NCBI RefSeq assembly: GCF_010119195.1
Contig: NZ_WRXL01000002.1
Span: 186,001-250,000, forward strand
Source: Haloarcula salina
GTDB taxonomy: Archaea > Halobacteriota > Halobacteria > Halobacteriales > Haloarculaceae
Direction of reading: 5' to 3'
Length of the DNA stretch: 64,000 nt
Shown here: positions 31,681 to 40,370 of the stretch, in pieces
Position numbering within the stretch: position 1 is the first letter of the stretch
Layout: each line of letters starts with the position of its first letter
Translations under genes and position numbers: made by a program
Notes under the pieces: model-generated
What the model was told of the DNA's origin: nothing
Database searches by the model: none
The model's input: only the letters and a program-made list of their open reading frames with translations

Positions 31681-32760
31681 TTACGTCTTCAATCCATGTC
31701 CCGTGAGTGGCATCACCACCTCTGCATCTGGCTCAAGCGTACTACGCTCTCGATAGGCAGCAAGTGCCGCAGGCGCAATCGCACAGGTCGGTTCCACGTA
31801 GAAGCCGTGTGAGTGGAGCCGGTCTAACTCAGTTTGCACCGCATCTTCCGTAATCGCAATCGCATCACCGTCGGTCTCAGCGATCGCATTCAGGAGGTGG
31901 CGTTTTCGTGTCGGCTCCCGTATCTGGATGCCATCTGCGACATCGTTCTCGCTCTCGGGGACTGCGTTGAGTTCGCTCGCTATCGGGGCATATCCCGCGG
32001 CTTGCGCGCCGAGCAGACGTGGAACGGAATCAATCCACCCTGCTTCAGACAACGCCGTGAATCCACGATACACGCCCAAAAACAGGGTTCCATGGCCGAG
32101 CGGCATCACGATCGCATCAGGGACGTTCCAGTCTCGTTGGAGTGCGAGTTCGTACGCGAATGTCGCCGTCCCTGCGAAGAATGCTGGACTCCATGAGTGA
32201 CTCGCATACCACGCATCGCCCGACTCGACAGCCGCGATGCACGCATTAGTCACGGCTTGGCGTCCGCCTTCGATTCGAATCGGCGTTGCACCCGCCCGTT
32301 CGATTGCTCGGAGCTTCGCGTCTTTCACCGACGCTGGAACGTAAATCTCCGCGTCGAGTCCAGCACGAGCCGCGTAGGTTGCGATTGCCGCTCCAGCGTT
32401 CCCCGATGAATCTTCGACGACTCGATCTGCGCCACACTGGATTGCGTGGCTGATCGTCGTGGTTGCACCCCGATCCTTGAAGCTACCCGTTGGCGAGACG
32501 TATTCCAGTTTAAACTGAGCATCCCACTCCGATGACGAAACCAGCGGCGTCATTCCTTCGCCGAGAGAGGCCCTCTTCTCGACAGGAATGAACATATCGA
32601 ACGACCAGAGTCCATCTCGCGTATCGAACTGTGCTGGGTCCGGCTGGTCGGCTGTGGGTAGCGGTTGGTGAGTAAAGTCAAGGACGCCGCCACATTCACA
32701 CCGCCACTGATCGGTGTACGTCCGGCCACACGAAGAACAGAGAAGATCTGGAGTATCCAT
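31681..32760 (-). CDS. Threonine synthase-like PLP enzyme
   Basis: A 359-residue fold-type II PLP enzyme. Residues 8-24 form a zinc ribbon (CSSC and CEC knuckles), followed by PLP Lys95 in SPTGSFKDRGA and the phosphate-binding SSGNAGAAIA. These features match the archaeal threonine synthase group (phosphohomoserine to threonine) but paralogues with other substrates exist. The gene is clearly less GC-rich than its neighbours and uses more A/T-ending codons, suggesting transfer from a different lineage. It stands alone between convergent cheW and the NDH-2-like gene. Confidence 0.82.
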   Translation of the reverse strand: MDTPDLLCSSCGRTYTDQWRCECGGVLDFTHQPLPTADQPDPAQFDTRDGLWSFDMFIPVEKRASLGEGMTPLVSSSEWDAQFKLEYVSPTGSFKDRGATTTISHAIQCGADRVVEDSSGNAGAAIATYAARAGLDAEIYVPASVKDAKLRAIERAGATPIRIEGGRQAVTNACIAAVESGDAWYASHSWSPAFFAGTATFAYELALQRDWNVPDAIVMPLGHGTLFLGVYRGFTALSEAGWIDSVPRLLGAQAAGYAPIASELNAVPESENDVADGIQIREPTRKRHLLNAIAETDGDAIAITEDAVQTELDRLHSHGFYVEPTCAIAPAALAAYRERSTLEPDAEVVMPLTGHGLKT

Positions 32761-32891
32761 GCGCTCTCTTGGTTACGTATCATCGAAGGCACTTTGATGG
32801 TGGCAACGTAGCTATCACTGCGCGACGGTAGGTGAGTGCCCTGTACCGCCCGCTACGGCTGTGGATACACTCGCTGTATCCGCGCCAACTG

Positions 32892-34040
32892 TTATCTCTC
32901 CTCTTCGAGCGCCCCGTCGTCGAGGTGCAGTTCCTCTCGCACGAGGTCGACCGCGTTCTCGACGGCCCCGACCGATCCCAGATAGCCCGCGCCGACGGTC
33001 GTCTTGAGCGCCAGCGCGGCCGGGCCCGTGACGACGGAGGGGCCGACCTTCGCGACCGCGTCGTCGCCGACCGAGACGAGCCAGCCCGGCACGTCGAACT
33101 GATAGCGCGCGAGCCGCGGCCTGAACTCGCCCTCGCCGTCCATCCGGTGGTCGACGAGCGCGCGGGCGTTGTCGGCGGCGACGCGGGCCTCGCGGATGGC
33201 GGCCGACGCGCTCGCCGGCACGGCCTCGCCGTCGCCGTCGACGACTCGCACGGCGTCGCCCACGCCGAACGTCGCGTCGCCGAGTCGGAGGTCCGCCCGG
33301 ACCACGGGCCGGTCGTCGCCCATCGCCGGCGACCCGGTGATACCGCCGGTCCAGACGAACTGGGCCGCTTCCAGTTCCGTCCCGTCGTTGAGCGTGATCG
33401 CCTCGGCGTCGGCCCCGCGGACGCCCGTGCCGGTGCGGACGGTCACGCCGGCGTCGACCAGCGCGTCGTGGACCGCGTCCTGGAACGACGGCGGGAACGA
33501 CGGCGCGACCTGCGCTTCCTGTTCCAGCAGCACCACGTCGACGTCTCGCCCGTCGCGCATCTCGGCCAGTTCTCCGGCGACCTGCACGCCCGAGAGGCCC
33601 GCGCCGCCGACGACCGCCCGGTCGCCGTCGCCGAGGTCGAGGAAGCGCTCGCGGATTTCGCGGGCGTGGTCGAGTCGCTTCAGCGGCGTGGCGTGCTCGC
33701 GCACGCCCGGGAGGTCGTAGAACGCCGTCCGCGCGCCCAGACACACCGCGCCCACGTCGTACGATAGCGTCTCCGAGCCGTCGAGCGTCGCGACGCCGGC
33801 GTCGGCGTCCACGTCGGTGACCGCGGCCCGCCTGATCTCGCAGTCCAGCACCTCGTCCAGATCGACGGTGATCTCGTCGGCCAGCGACGGCCGGCGGACC
33901 ACCCGGTGGAGCTCGTGCTGGACGAGGTGGGACTCCTGTTCGTCGACGACGACGAGCGAGACGCCGTCTGGGAGGGTCTGTTCGAGTTTCCGTGCCAGTG
34001 TCAGCCCGGCGTATCCGGCTCCGAGGACGGCGACGCGCAT
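32892..34040 (-). CDS. FAD-dependent NAD(P)H dehydrogenase (NDH-2-like)
   Basis: A 382-residue flavoprotein starting MRVAVLGAGYAGLTLARKLE with the FAD-binding GxGxxG. It has a second nucleotide fold near 138-165 (DRAVVGGAGLSGVQVAGEL), a FAD-contact region TFGVGDAVRV, and no membrane segments. It belongs to the pyridine nucleotide-disulfide oxidoreductase family with NDH-2/sulfide-quinone-type members, which pass electrons from NADH to quinone. Cysteines needed for sulfide:quinone oxidation are absent, so NADH oxidation is the better guess. A monotopic membrane association would come from the C-terminal helix. Confidence 0.83.
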   Translation of the reverse strand: MRVAVLGAGYAGLTLARKLEQTLPDGVSLVVVDEQESHLVQHELHRVVRRPSLADEITVDLDEVLDCEIRRAAVTDVDADAGVATLDGSETLSYDVGAVCLGARTAFYDLPGVREHATPLKRLDHAREIRERFLDLGDGDRAVVGGAGLSGVQVAGELAEMRDGRDVDVVLLEQEAQVAPSFPPSFQDAVHDALVDAGVTVRTGTGVRGADAEAITLNDGTELEAAQFVWTGGITGSPAMGDDRPVVRADLRLGDATFGVGDAVRVVDGDGEAVPASASAAIREARVAADNARALVDHRMDGEGEFRPRLARYQFDVPGWLVSVGDDAVAKVGPSVVTGPAALALKTTVGAGYLGSVGAVENAVDLVREELHLDDGALEEER

Positions 34041-34105
34041 TGTAGGCGGCAGTTAGGGCGGCGCTGGGTTAACCCTGTGGCCGGCCGGTCACAATCGGGG
34101 CCGCC

Positions 34106-35080
34106 TCAGAACAGCGCCTCGTCCTCGTCGAGGACCTGCGCCGGGCCGCCGACCTCCCAGACGCGCGTGTCGACGCCGCAGTCGGCGACCGTCTCCTCGA
34201 CGCGGTCGACGTGCTCGGCCGTGGTGTTGATGTAGACGCTCGCGCCCGTGTCGACGGAGAAGTACACCGGCACGTCCTCGCTGGTCCGGAGCTCGCGGAC
34301 GGCGTTGAAGATCTCGATTGTGCGGGGCTGCCAGTACACCCAGCCGGCGGGGCCGGTCATCGTCGCCGCGGCCAGCGACAGCGAGTCCTTCTCGGCGATC
34401 TCGAACGTCCGGTGGAAATCGGCGTCGTACAGCGCGTCCCGCATGTCCGAGATCTGACCGTGGATGTGGGCCATCCGCGACTCGAACATGTGGCTCTCGG
34501 CGGCCTCCTTGTGTGCCTCCTCGGTCTCCTTGTAAGAGGGGACCATCCCGGCGACGATGCGGAGGTCGTCTTCGAGGTCCGTCTCGATGCGCTCGCTCCG
34601 GCAGTCCCGGTCGTTCATCCCGGTCCGCAGGTGCGAGAACGCGCCGGTCACTGCGCGCGCGGCCGAGGAGGACCCGCGCCGGGCGACCGTCGAGATCTCC
34701 GGTCGGGTCATGTCCAGCCCGGCGGCCTCGACCAGGGCCATCGCGGCCGCGGCGAAGCCCGACGACGAGGAGCCAAAGCCGATGTTCGTCGGGAAGTCGT
34801 TGGCCGACTCGAAGCGCACGCCGTGGTCGATGCCGGCGAGGTCCCGGACGTGGTCGACGACGGCGTCGATGCGCTCGGCCCCGCGGCCCGTGACCTCCTC
34901 GCCGTCGATGACGTACACGTCCTCTTCGCGGTCGGGCTCGAAGGCCGCGGTCGTCTTCGAGTGGCTCGGCGCGGTGCAGACGGAGATGCTGTCGTGGTAC
35001 GGCAGCCGCAGTTCCTCGTCGCGCATCCCGTGGTACTTCACCAGCCCCTGAATCGGGTGTGCCTTCGCGGTCGCTTTCAT
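34106..35080 (-). CDS. Phosphomevalonate decarboxylase
   Basis: A 324-residue GHMP-superfamily enzyme of the diphosphomevalonate decarboxylase group. Motifs include HPIQGLVKYHGMRDEELRLP (about 8-27), FPTNIGFGSSSSGFAAA (about 104-120, the GHMP ATP loop) and a conserved C-terminal SVDTGASVYI (about 276-285). Haloarchaea use the variant route in which phosphomevalonate is decarboxylated to isopentenyl phosphate; the Haloferax enzyme is the proven example. This gene fits that enzyme and supplies isoprenoids for the lipids, squalene and quinones encoded around here. It stands alone on the minus strand. Confidence 0.9.
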   Translation of the reverse strand: MKATAKAHPIQGLVKYHGMRDEELRLPYHDSISVCTAPSHSKTTAAFEPDREEDVYVIDGEEVTGRGAERIDAVVDHVRDLAGIDHGVRFESANDFPTNIGFGSSSSGFAAAAMALVEAAGLDMTRPEISTVARRGSSSAARAVTGAFSHLRTGMNDRDCRSERIETDLEDDLRIVAGMVPSYKETEEAHKEAAESHMFESRMAHIHGQISDMRDALYDADFHRTFEIAEKDSLSLAAATMTGPAGWVYWQPRTIEIFNAVRELRTSEDVPVYFSVDTGASVYINTTAEHVDRVEETVADCGVDTRVWEVGGPAQVLDEDEALF

Positions 35081-35153
35081 ACCTCACCCTTCCGGGCCGG
35101 TCACTTTGCTATTGCGAACGCCGGCGGTCGGCCGTTCGCGGGTGTCTCGCACG

Positions 35154-35239
35154 CTATAGTATCAATTGAGACGATTTACACACCGATCGCACTGCAGTCG
35201 TGCGATCGGGTGTGCACTGACTTTCAATGGCTACTATAG
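35154..35239. repeat. 86-bp palindromic element
   Basis: The element begins CTATAGTATC and ends TACTATAG. Its two halves fold back on each other: ends CTATAGTA/TACTATAG are exact, the middle has CACACCGATCGCAC facing GTGCGATCGGGTGTG with one bulge, and a TGCAGTC centre. It lies between the phosphomevalonate decarboxylase gene and a tRNA gene. It could form a long hairpin in RNA or cruciform DNA, and looks like a MITE or REP-like intergenic repeat. No second copy was seen in this window. Confidence 0.8.
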
Positions 35240-35323
35240 TGCGACGCACCGGCACGGAAACGGTTCCCGGCCGCCCGCGGAAATCGAAACCCCTAAAGAG
35301 CAGACGGCGAAACTCTGGGGTGA

Positions 35324-35408
35324 GCCGAGGTAGCCTAGCCTGGCCAAGGCGGTTGCTTCGAGAGCAACTGTCCTCACGGACTCAGGAGTTCAAATCTCCT
35401 CCTCGGCG
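35324..35408 (+). tRNA. tRNA-Ser (CGA)
   Basis: Acceptor GCCGAGG pairs with CCTCGGC, followed by discriminator G. The anticodon arm is GTTGC-TTCGAGA-GCAAC (anticodon CGA), with a class II variable arm (TGTCC-TCAC-GGAC) and T-arm AGGAG-TTCAAAT-CTCCT. The 3' CCA is not encoded. A TAAA-containing element lies about 30 nt upstream. Confidence 0.95.
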
Positions 35409-35466
35409 TTCTCTGCAGCCGACCCGACGAGCGTAGCGAGCAGTCTGTTCTGGCGACCGTGTCCGA

Positions 35467-37323
35467 CTACGTCAACAGGAAGATCAGCACGCTGACGGTC
35501 ATCACGGCGAGGATGAACATCGCGGCCAGCGCGCCCCCCATCGACACCATGGCGTTCGCCGTCGAGGCCAGCGTCTCGGTGCGGTCGTTGCCGAACACCG
35601 TCACACGCGCTCGTTCGCTGGCCATCCCCGCCTCGACGGGTTCGAGGTCGGCGACCGCTCGTTCGGTGAGGTCCGCGATGAGCGCGACGATTTCCTTCTC
35701 GGGGATGACCTGTCCGACCTGGTTCTCGGCCTCGACGGTGTTGACGATGTGGGTGTCGCTGGTCATCACCTCCATCGTGTCGACGCTGTCGACGGCGTCG
35801 ACGATCTCCTCCCGGAGACCGGGCTCCATGTTGTTGCCGTCGATGAGGACGTAGGCCGTCCGCTGGCCCGCGACCTCGAAGACGCAGACGCGGATGCCCA
35901 GCGGGCCGATGCCCTCCATCGGGCCCCACGGCGTCTCGTCCCAGGCGACGCCGCAGTGGATCGGTCCCGTCTCGGCGTCGGTGAGCAGACTGCCGAGCTT
36001 TCCCGCGCCGTGGAGCATGTCGAACGAGCGCTCGCTCCCCGGGACGACGTGGCCGAGGTCGTCCCCTTCGAGGCCGTCGTTGCAGTTGTGGGCGTCGACG
36101 AGCAACACGTCGTCGAGCCCGTCGGCGCGCGCCTCGGACATGGCCGAGAGGCCGACGGCGTACTCCACGTCGTCGGCGCACCCGGGCGCGTACGTGTTCA
36201 CGACCAGCGCGTCCGAGCCGAACGCCTGGCCCGTCAGCGTGGCTTCCCCCTCGGACACGCGGTGGCCCACCGTCGCCTCGCTGTCGTACTCGAGCTGCTG
36301 GTAGGCCGCGTTCGCGGTCGAGAGGATCGTGTCGACCTCGCGCTCGGTGACGAGGTTGAAGTCGTGGCCGGCGGTCGCGTGCGGCGGGAACGCCAGCCCG
36401 TCGGCGGACTCGGCGACGCGCTTGGGAAGGTTCCCGCCGCCGATCTCGCCCATCGGTCCGGGGTGGATCATCGGCAGGACGAACCGTGCCTTCTCCGCGC
36501 CGCCGGGTCGTCGCACCGACAGGACGGTGACAGGGACGACGGCCTCCTCGCCGATCTCCTCGAAGAACTCCTCCAGTTCGCGGGTCCCCTCGGCGATGTG
36601 GCCGATGAACCCCCGCAGGAAGTCGAGCGCGGAGACGCCGAGCGAGGAGCGCCAGGGCTGGTCGATGACGACGAGGAACAGCCAGACCGCAAGCGCGTAT
36701 ATGACGCAGATGACCGCGAGGATGATGAAGTCCTGGGGCAGGAATCCCTGCACCTGCGGGGGGACCTCTTCCGGGCGCGAGAGGTACTCCCGGAGCATCG
36801 GGTCCTCGAGGATGAACGCCGTCGCACCGGAGTACACCGCGAGCAGGACGGCGGCGGCGACGGTCTGGACGCTCGCCGGCACCGCGGCCTTCAGCAGCGA
36901 GTGCCGCGAGACGGCCATCAGGATCAGCAGCCGGAAGGCGAAGATCGAGGCCAGCGCGACCAGCAGGGCGTCGAAGACGAAGTTCTGGCCGAGCCGGACG
37001 GTCAACAGGGCGATGACGCCGGCCACGGTGAGGATGGCGATGGTGACGAGCTCGCAGATGACGGCGAGCAGGGTGGCGCGGTTGGGCGTCAGCTGACCGC
37101 CCATCTGTCGGTCGACCCACGGCGTGACCGCGCTGGCGATGAACGTGGGGAGACCGACGAGGAACACGCCCTGCCAGGCGTCGTCGAGGACGAACCGCGA
37201 GTCGAACGCGGCGATGCCGGTCATCGCCGCGATGAGCAACGCGAACGCCAGACTCCGGTACCACCTGGGGGCCCGGAAAATGAACCGCGAGAGGCTGGCG
37301 AGGTTGCCCTGTGTCGCCGTCAT
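35467..37323 (-). CDS. DUF2070 family membrane protein
   Basis: A 618-residue archaeal protein. The first about 200 residues hold roughly six hydrophobic helices, and the middle (about 225-560) is a soluble domain with HPGPMGEIGGGNLPKR (about 287-302), DAHNCNDG (about 400-407) and ERSFDMLHGAGK. Two more helices close the C-terminus. DUF2070 is a broadly conserved archaeal family of unknown activity, and the His/Asp-rich motifs suggest a metal or hydrolase centre facing the cytoplasm. The stop lies 59 bp from the tRNA. It is the minus-strand neighbour of guaAA. Confidence 0.9.
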   Translation of the reverse strand: MTATQGNLASLSRFIFRAPRWYRSLAFALLIAAMTGIAAFDSRFVLDDAWQGVFLVGLPTFIASAVTPWVDRQMGGQLTPNRATLLAVICELVTIAILTVAGVIALLTVRLGQNFVFDALLVALASIFAFRLLILMAVSRHSLLKAAVPASVQTVAAAVLLAVYSGATAFILEDPMLREYLSRPEEVPPQVQGFLPQDFIILAVICVIYALAVWLFLVVIDQPWRSSLGVSALDFLRGFIGHIAEGTRELEEFFEEIGEEAVVPVTVLSVRRPGGAEKARFVLPMIHPGPMGEIGGGNLPKRVAESADGLAFPPHATAGHDFNLVTEREVDTILSTANAAYQQLEYDSEATVGHRVSEGEATLTGQAFGSDALVVNTYAPGCADDVEYAVGLSAMSEARADGLDDVLLVDAHNCNDGLEGDDLGHVVPGSERSFDMLHGAGKLGSLLTDAETGPIHCGVAWDETPWGPMEGIGPLGIRVCVFEVAGQRTAYVLIDGNNMEPGLREEIVDAVDSVDTMEVMTSDTHIVNTVEAENQVGQVIPEKEIVALIADLTERAVADLEPVEAGMASERARVTVFGNDRTETLASTANAMVSMGGALAAMFILAVMTVSVLIFLLT

Positions 37324-37379
37324 TTACGTATCACTCCCCACGCCGACATATAAATCCCGTCACCTGTAGAGACCGGAAC

Positions 37380-37949
37380 TCACTGACGGGCGACGGATCG
37401 CCGCTCGCAGACCGAAAGGAAGTTTTCGAACACTTCCTCGCCCTCCTCGGTGTGAGCGACTTCCGGGTGCCACTGCACGCCGAAGATGTCCTCGTCGGCG
37501 TTGCTCATCGCCTCGACGCCGCAGACGTCCGAGGTCGCGGTCCGCTCGAAGCCGGGCGGGACCTCCTTGACCTCGTCCGCGTGGCTCGCCCAGACTCGCG
37601 TCTCGGGGTACAGCGATCCGATCAGCGGGTCGTCCTCGTCGAGGACCTCGACCGTCACGTCCGCGTAGCCGCCGTACTCGCCGCCGCCGACGCGCCCGCC
37701 GAGTTCCGCGGCGATCAGTTGCATTCCCAGACAGATGCCGAGTACCGGTACGTCGAGGTCGAGGTACGCCGGGGAGTTGCCGATGTCGTCCATGTCGGGG
37801 CCGCCCGAGAGGACGATGCCGTCGGCGTCGATCTCCTCCGGCGGCGTCGTGTTGTCCCGGAGCGAGACGTCGACGCCCATGTCTCGGAGCGCGCGCTGCT
37901 CGAGGTGGGTGAACTGGCCGTGGTTGTCGATCACGTCGATTCGGGTCAT
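37380..37949 (-). CDS. guaAA: GMP synthase subunit A (glutamine amidotransferase)
   Basis: A 189-residue class I glutamine amidotransferase that supplies ammonia to the separate GMP synthase B subunit. The catalytic Cys73 lies in GICLGMQLIA, with VQWHPEVAHTE holding the His and Glu. Archaea carry the GuaA activity as two proteins, and this length matches the amidotransferase one. The start at 37949 (MTRIDVIDNHGQF) is preferred over 37967, as the shorter form begins the conserved strand. The partner guaB-type ATP subunit is not in the window. Confidence 0.93.
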   Translation of the reverse strand: MTRIDVIDNHGQFTHLEQRALRDMGVDVSLRDNTTPPEEIDADGIVLSGGPDMDDIGNSPAYLDLDVPVLGICLGMQLIAAELGGRVGGGEYGGYADVTVEVLDEDDPLIGSLYPETRVWASHADEVKEVPPGFERTATSDVCGVEAMSNADEDIFGVQWHPEVAHTEEGEEVFENFLSVCERRSVARQ

Positions 37950-38015
37950 TACTGACGCGAAGGCCACGAAGCCGTATATATTTCCTGATGCGGTTCGAGG
38001 CGCTCTGACACCGTC

Positions 38016-39119
38016 TCAGAGCCGCGACTGGAGCCACTCCCACAGGCGGTCGAGGCGGGTGGGGCCGCGCAGTTCGAGGCGCACGGTGTTGCCGTCGTCG
38101 CTCGAGTCGAGGGAGAGCGCGCCGCCGTAGCTCTCGACGATCCACGTCGTCAGCCACAGGCCGATGCCCTTCGAGTGGTGCAGCGGCGTCTCCGTCCCGC
38201 TGTCGAAGACCGCCAGTTCGTGTTGCGGGATCGAGGGGCAGTTGTCGCTGACCCGAACGAAGACGCGGCCGTCGCGGCTCTCGACCGAGACGTACAGCGA
38301 GGGCGTCTCCTCGCAGTGGACGACCGCGTTCTCCAGGACGTTTTCGAGGACGGTGCCGAGCATCCAGTCCGCGTACGCCGGGGCCTGGTCCGGGAGGTCC
38401 GTCTCGACGCTCACCGCGGGGTGACAGCGCTCGACGGTCGCCACCTGCTCTCTGACGTGCGGGACGACGTCGACGGGCCGCCGTGCGCGCTTGTCCGCGT
38501 CGAACGCGAACGCGATCTGTCGCGCCTTTTCCGTGGTGTCGATGAGGGCCTCGACGGACTCGCTCAGCTTGCACACGTGTGCCTGCGGCTCGCCGACCGA
38601 CGCTCGGCGGTCGGAGTGCTCTCGCTTGAGTTCGCCGAGATGGCCGAGCGCGACGTTCAGGTCGTTCCGGAGGTCGTGTCGCAGGACGCGAAACAGCACG
38701 TCGTTGCTCTGTTTCAGCCGCCGCCGGCTCCGTCTGAGTTCGAGCAGCCACCCGACGAGCGTGCCCCCGAACCCGCCGACGGCGACGCTGCTCGCCAGGA
38801 TCGAGGGGACCATCGAGCTGTGGGGCAGTGGGGAGAGGAGGATGACGACGTTGATGACGGTAAACAGCGCGACGCCACAGCCACACCACTCCGCGGCGGT
38901 CCAGATCTGTTCGCCGTCGAGCCCGCTCATCGGCAGCCAGTAGTGTGCCGCGACCAGCGTCAGCGCCGGTGTCAGCCCCACGGCGAGTATCACGCCGTCG
39001 GTGACAGTCAGTCGGATCATCGAAACGGCGTGTGCGAGCAGTGCGACCGAGAGTGCCACGCCTGTGGCGACGACGTAGCCCGTACCCAGCGACTGCTTCG
39101 AAAGCGCTGGAGCGGTCAC
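38016..39119 (-). CDS. Membrane histidine kinase
   Basis: A 367-residue sensor kinase. Residues 10-125 hold four to five hydrophobic segments with short loops, and no clear extracellular sensor domain. The phospho-acceptor His is in FRVLRHDLRNDLNV (about 142-155), and the HATPase domain (about 240-355) has the N box VLENVLENAVVHCE and the G box GIGLWLTTWIVE. The region between resembles haloarchaeal HisKA proteins. No response regulator gene is next to it, so its partner is unknown. It is convergent with the guaAA side. Confidence 0.88.
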   Translation of the reverse strand: MTAPALSKQSLGTGYVVATGVALSVALLAHAVSMIRLTVTDGVILAVGLTPALTLVAAHYWLPMSGLDGEQIWTAAEWCGCGVALFTVINVVILLSPLPHSSMVPSILASSVAVGGFGGTLVGWLLELRRSRRRLKQSNDVLFRVLRHDLRNDLNVALGHLGELKREHSDRRASVGEPQAHVCKLSESVEALIDTTEKARQIAFAFDADKRARRPVDVVPHVREQVATVERCHPAVSVETDLPDQAPAYADWMLGTVLENVLENAVVHCEETPSLYVSVESRDGRVFVRVSDNCPSIPQHELAVFDSGTETPLHHSKGIGLWLTTWIVESYGGALSLDSSDDGNTVRLELRGPTRLDRLWEWLQSRL

Positions 39120-39186
39120 GATAGTTCGGGGCTACCGCGAGCGAGCACTTAGTTCTCGCCCACTCGTTATCTTATTTGATATTCGA

Positions 39187-39726
39187 CTACGGCTCGTCGT
39201 ACCGGTCGGCGGCCGACTCGAATCCGAGCTCCGACTGTTCGCGGGAGCGACGTTCCTCACGCGCTGCAATCGCGTCGGGGTCGGGGTTGGCGTCGTCGTC
39301 GACGCGGGCCCACGACTGGTGAATCTTGGCGTGACACCACCGACAGAGGTAGACCGTTATCTCGTGTGAGAGCGACTCGCCGTCGTCGTAGGAGAGGTGG
39401 TGTTCCTCCAGTAGCGGGCGCTCGTCGGAGTGAGCCAGCCGCCGCTCGTCGAGGCCACAGCGGACGCACTCGCGGTCGTGGTTCCGCGACCGGAAGTGCG
39501 GGCAGTCGGCCCAGTCCCACTCGGGCCCGCTCTCGTCGTCGGAGCCCACGGCCGCGGGACAGCGGAATCCGTCGGCGCTCCGTGCGTTCGCGAACTCGGG
39601 ATCGTGGTGGCCGTGCTCGCGCGCCCACCGGCACTTCCCCCCGTCGGTGACGAAGTCGCACCGCTCGACGTGGGCGTAGGGGTCGTCGACGCCGACGGAG
39701 GTGCCCTGCGACGTTTTCCGGACCAT
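39187..39726 (-). CDS. HNH-like Cys/His protein
   Basis: A 179-residue protein with a metal-binding core: CPHF and CVRC pairs (about 83-102), LLEEHHLSYD (about 115-124), then TVYLCRWCHAKIH (about 139-151). The last has the HNH arrangement (His-His, CxxC, xxxH). A long acidic N-terminal part has CDFVTDGGKC and FRCPAA. The HNH fold suggests a nuclease or a DNA/RNA-binding protein of a haloarchaeal family of unknown role. It is not next to any defence or mobile gene. Confidence 0.6.
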   Translation of the reverse strand: MVRKTSQGTSVGVDDPYAHVERCDFVTDGGKCRWAREHGHHDPEFANARSADGFRCPAAVGSDDESGPEWDWADCPHFRSRNHDRECVRCGLDERRLAHSDERPLLEEHHLSYDDGESLSHEITVYLCRWCHAKIHQSWARVDDDANPDPDAIAAREERRSREQSELGFESAADRYDEP

Positions 39727-39810
39727 CTGTGCGGCGGTAGTTGCCGACGAAGTAAAGCCCTTGCTCGCCGCCCAGCAGAATCATAAGCCCCGCTCGACTA
39801 CCGTGGGGCC

Positions 39811-40158
39811 ATGAAGCTCGTCCACGAGTCGTCGGGTGCGGCCCGCACCCTCGCTACGGAGGTGGAGTTCGCCGAGTCGATGCTCGAACAGGGCCGCGGG
39901 CTGATGTTCCGCTCGTCGGTCCCCGACGACTACGCGCTCGTCTTCCCGTTCGACCGGCCCAGCCGGCAGTTCATCCACATGCTGTTCGTCCGGTTCCCCC
40001 TCGACGTGCTCTGGCTCGTCGACGACGAGGTCCGGCAGGTGTCGACCCTTCGGCCGTGGCTGTCGCTCGACTACGCGACCGCCGACACCGTCGTCGAACT
40101 GCCCGGCGGCGCGGCCGAGGGCGTCACGGAAGGGGACACGGTGCGCCTGGACCCGTGA
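39811..40158 (+). CDS. DUF192 family protein
   Basis: A 115-residue protein of the DUF192 beta-barrel family. The core RGLMFRSSVPDDYALVFPF (about 29-47) and FIHMLFVRFPLDVLWLVDD (about 54-72) are the family hallmark, and the ending is LPGGAAEGVTEGDTVRL. There is no signal peptide. Its biochemical role is unknown. It is divergent from the HNH-like gene and upstream of the citramalate/isopropylmalate synthase region. Confidence 0.88.
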   Translation: MKLVHESSGAARTLATEVEFAESMLEQGRGLMFRSSVPDDYALVFPFDRPSRQFIHMLFVRFPLDVLWLVDDEVRQVSTLRPWLSLDYATADTVVELPGGAAEGVTEGDTVRLDP

Positions 40159-40230
40159 GCCCTCTCGACACGTCGTCGCGGGGTTCACCGCTCGCCGCGC
40201 TTTCGCCACCTTTTAGACCGTGAGGGTTAG

Positions 40231-40243
40231 AGTACTCAGTACT
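40231..40243 (+). promoter_or_regulatory. AGTACT-C-AGTACT palindromic pair at the leader start
   Basis: Two copies of the self-complementary AGTACT separated by one base sit directly before the leader ATG at 40244. A TATA-like CTTTTAGA lies at 40210-40217. This places the palindromes at the transcription start, a fit for a repressor site. Confidence 0.4.
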
Positions 40244-40318
40244 ATGTCGGAACACCCGACGGAGGATAGAGGAAGTCGCCGCGAGGCGGCTGGCCGTGAA
40301 ATTCGCGACGCTGTGTGA
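40244..40318 (+). CDS. 24-residue leader ORF before the citramalate/isopropylmalate synthase
   Basis: An ATG frame MSEHPTEDRGSRREAAG to RDAV, expected to be leaderless from the TATA-like element. It ends 52 nt before the ATG of the enzyme at 40371, which has its own GGAGG. It has only one Val and no Leu or Ile run, so classical amino-acid attenuation is unlikely. It may still be a control ORF. Low-to-moderate confidence. Confidence 0.4.
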   Translation: MSEHPTEDRGSRREAAGREIRDAV

Positions 40319-40370
40319 TGGAAGTGGACCTTCTGTGAGCCAGAATACGTTATTCGGAGGGCACCCAGCG

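Noticed and set aside
40296-40370. GTG start at 40296 for the citramalate/isopropylmalate synthase
   Set aside because: The added residues are not family-like, the start lies inside the leader ORF, and GGAGG fits the ATG at 40371. A GTG at 40335 remains possible.
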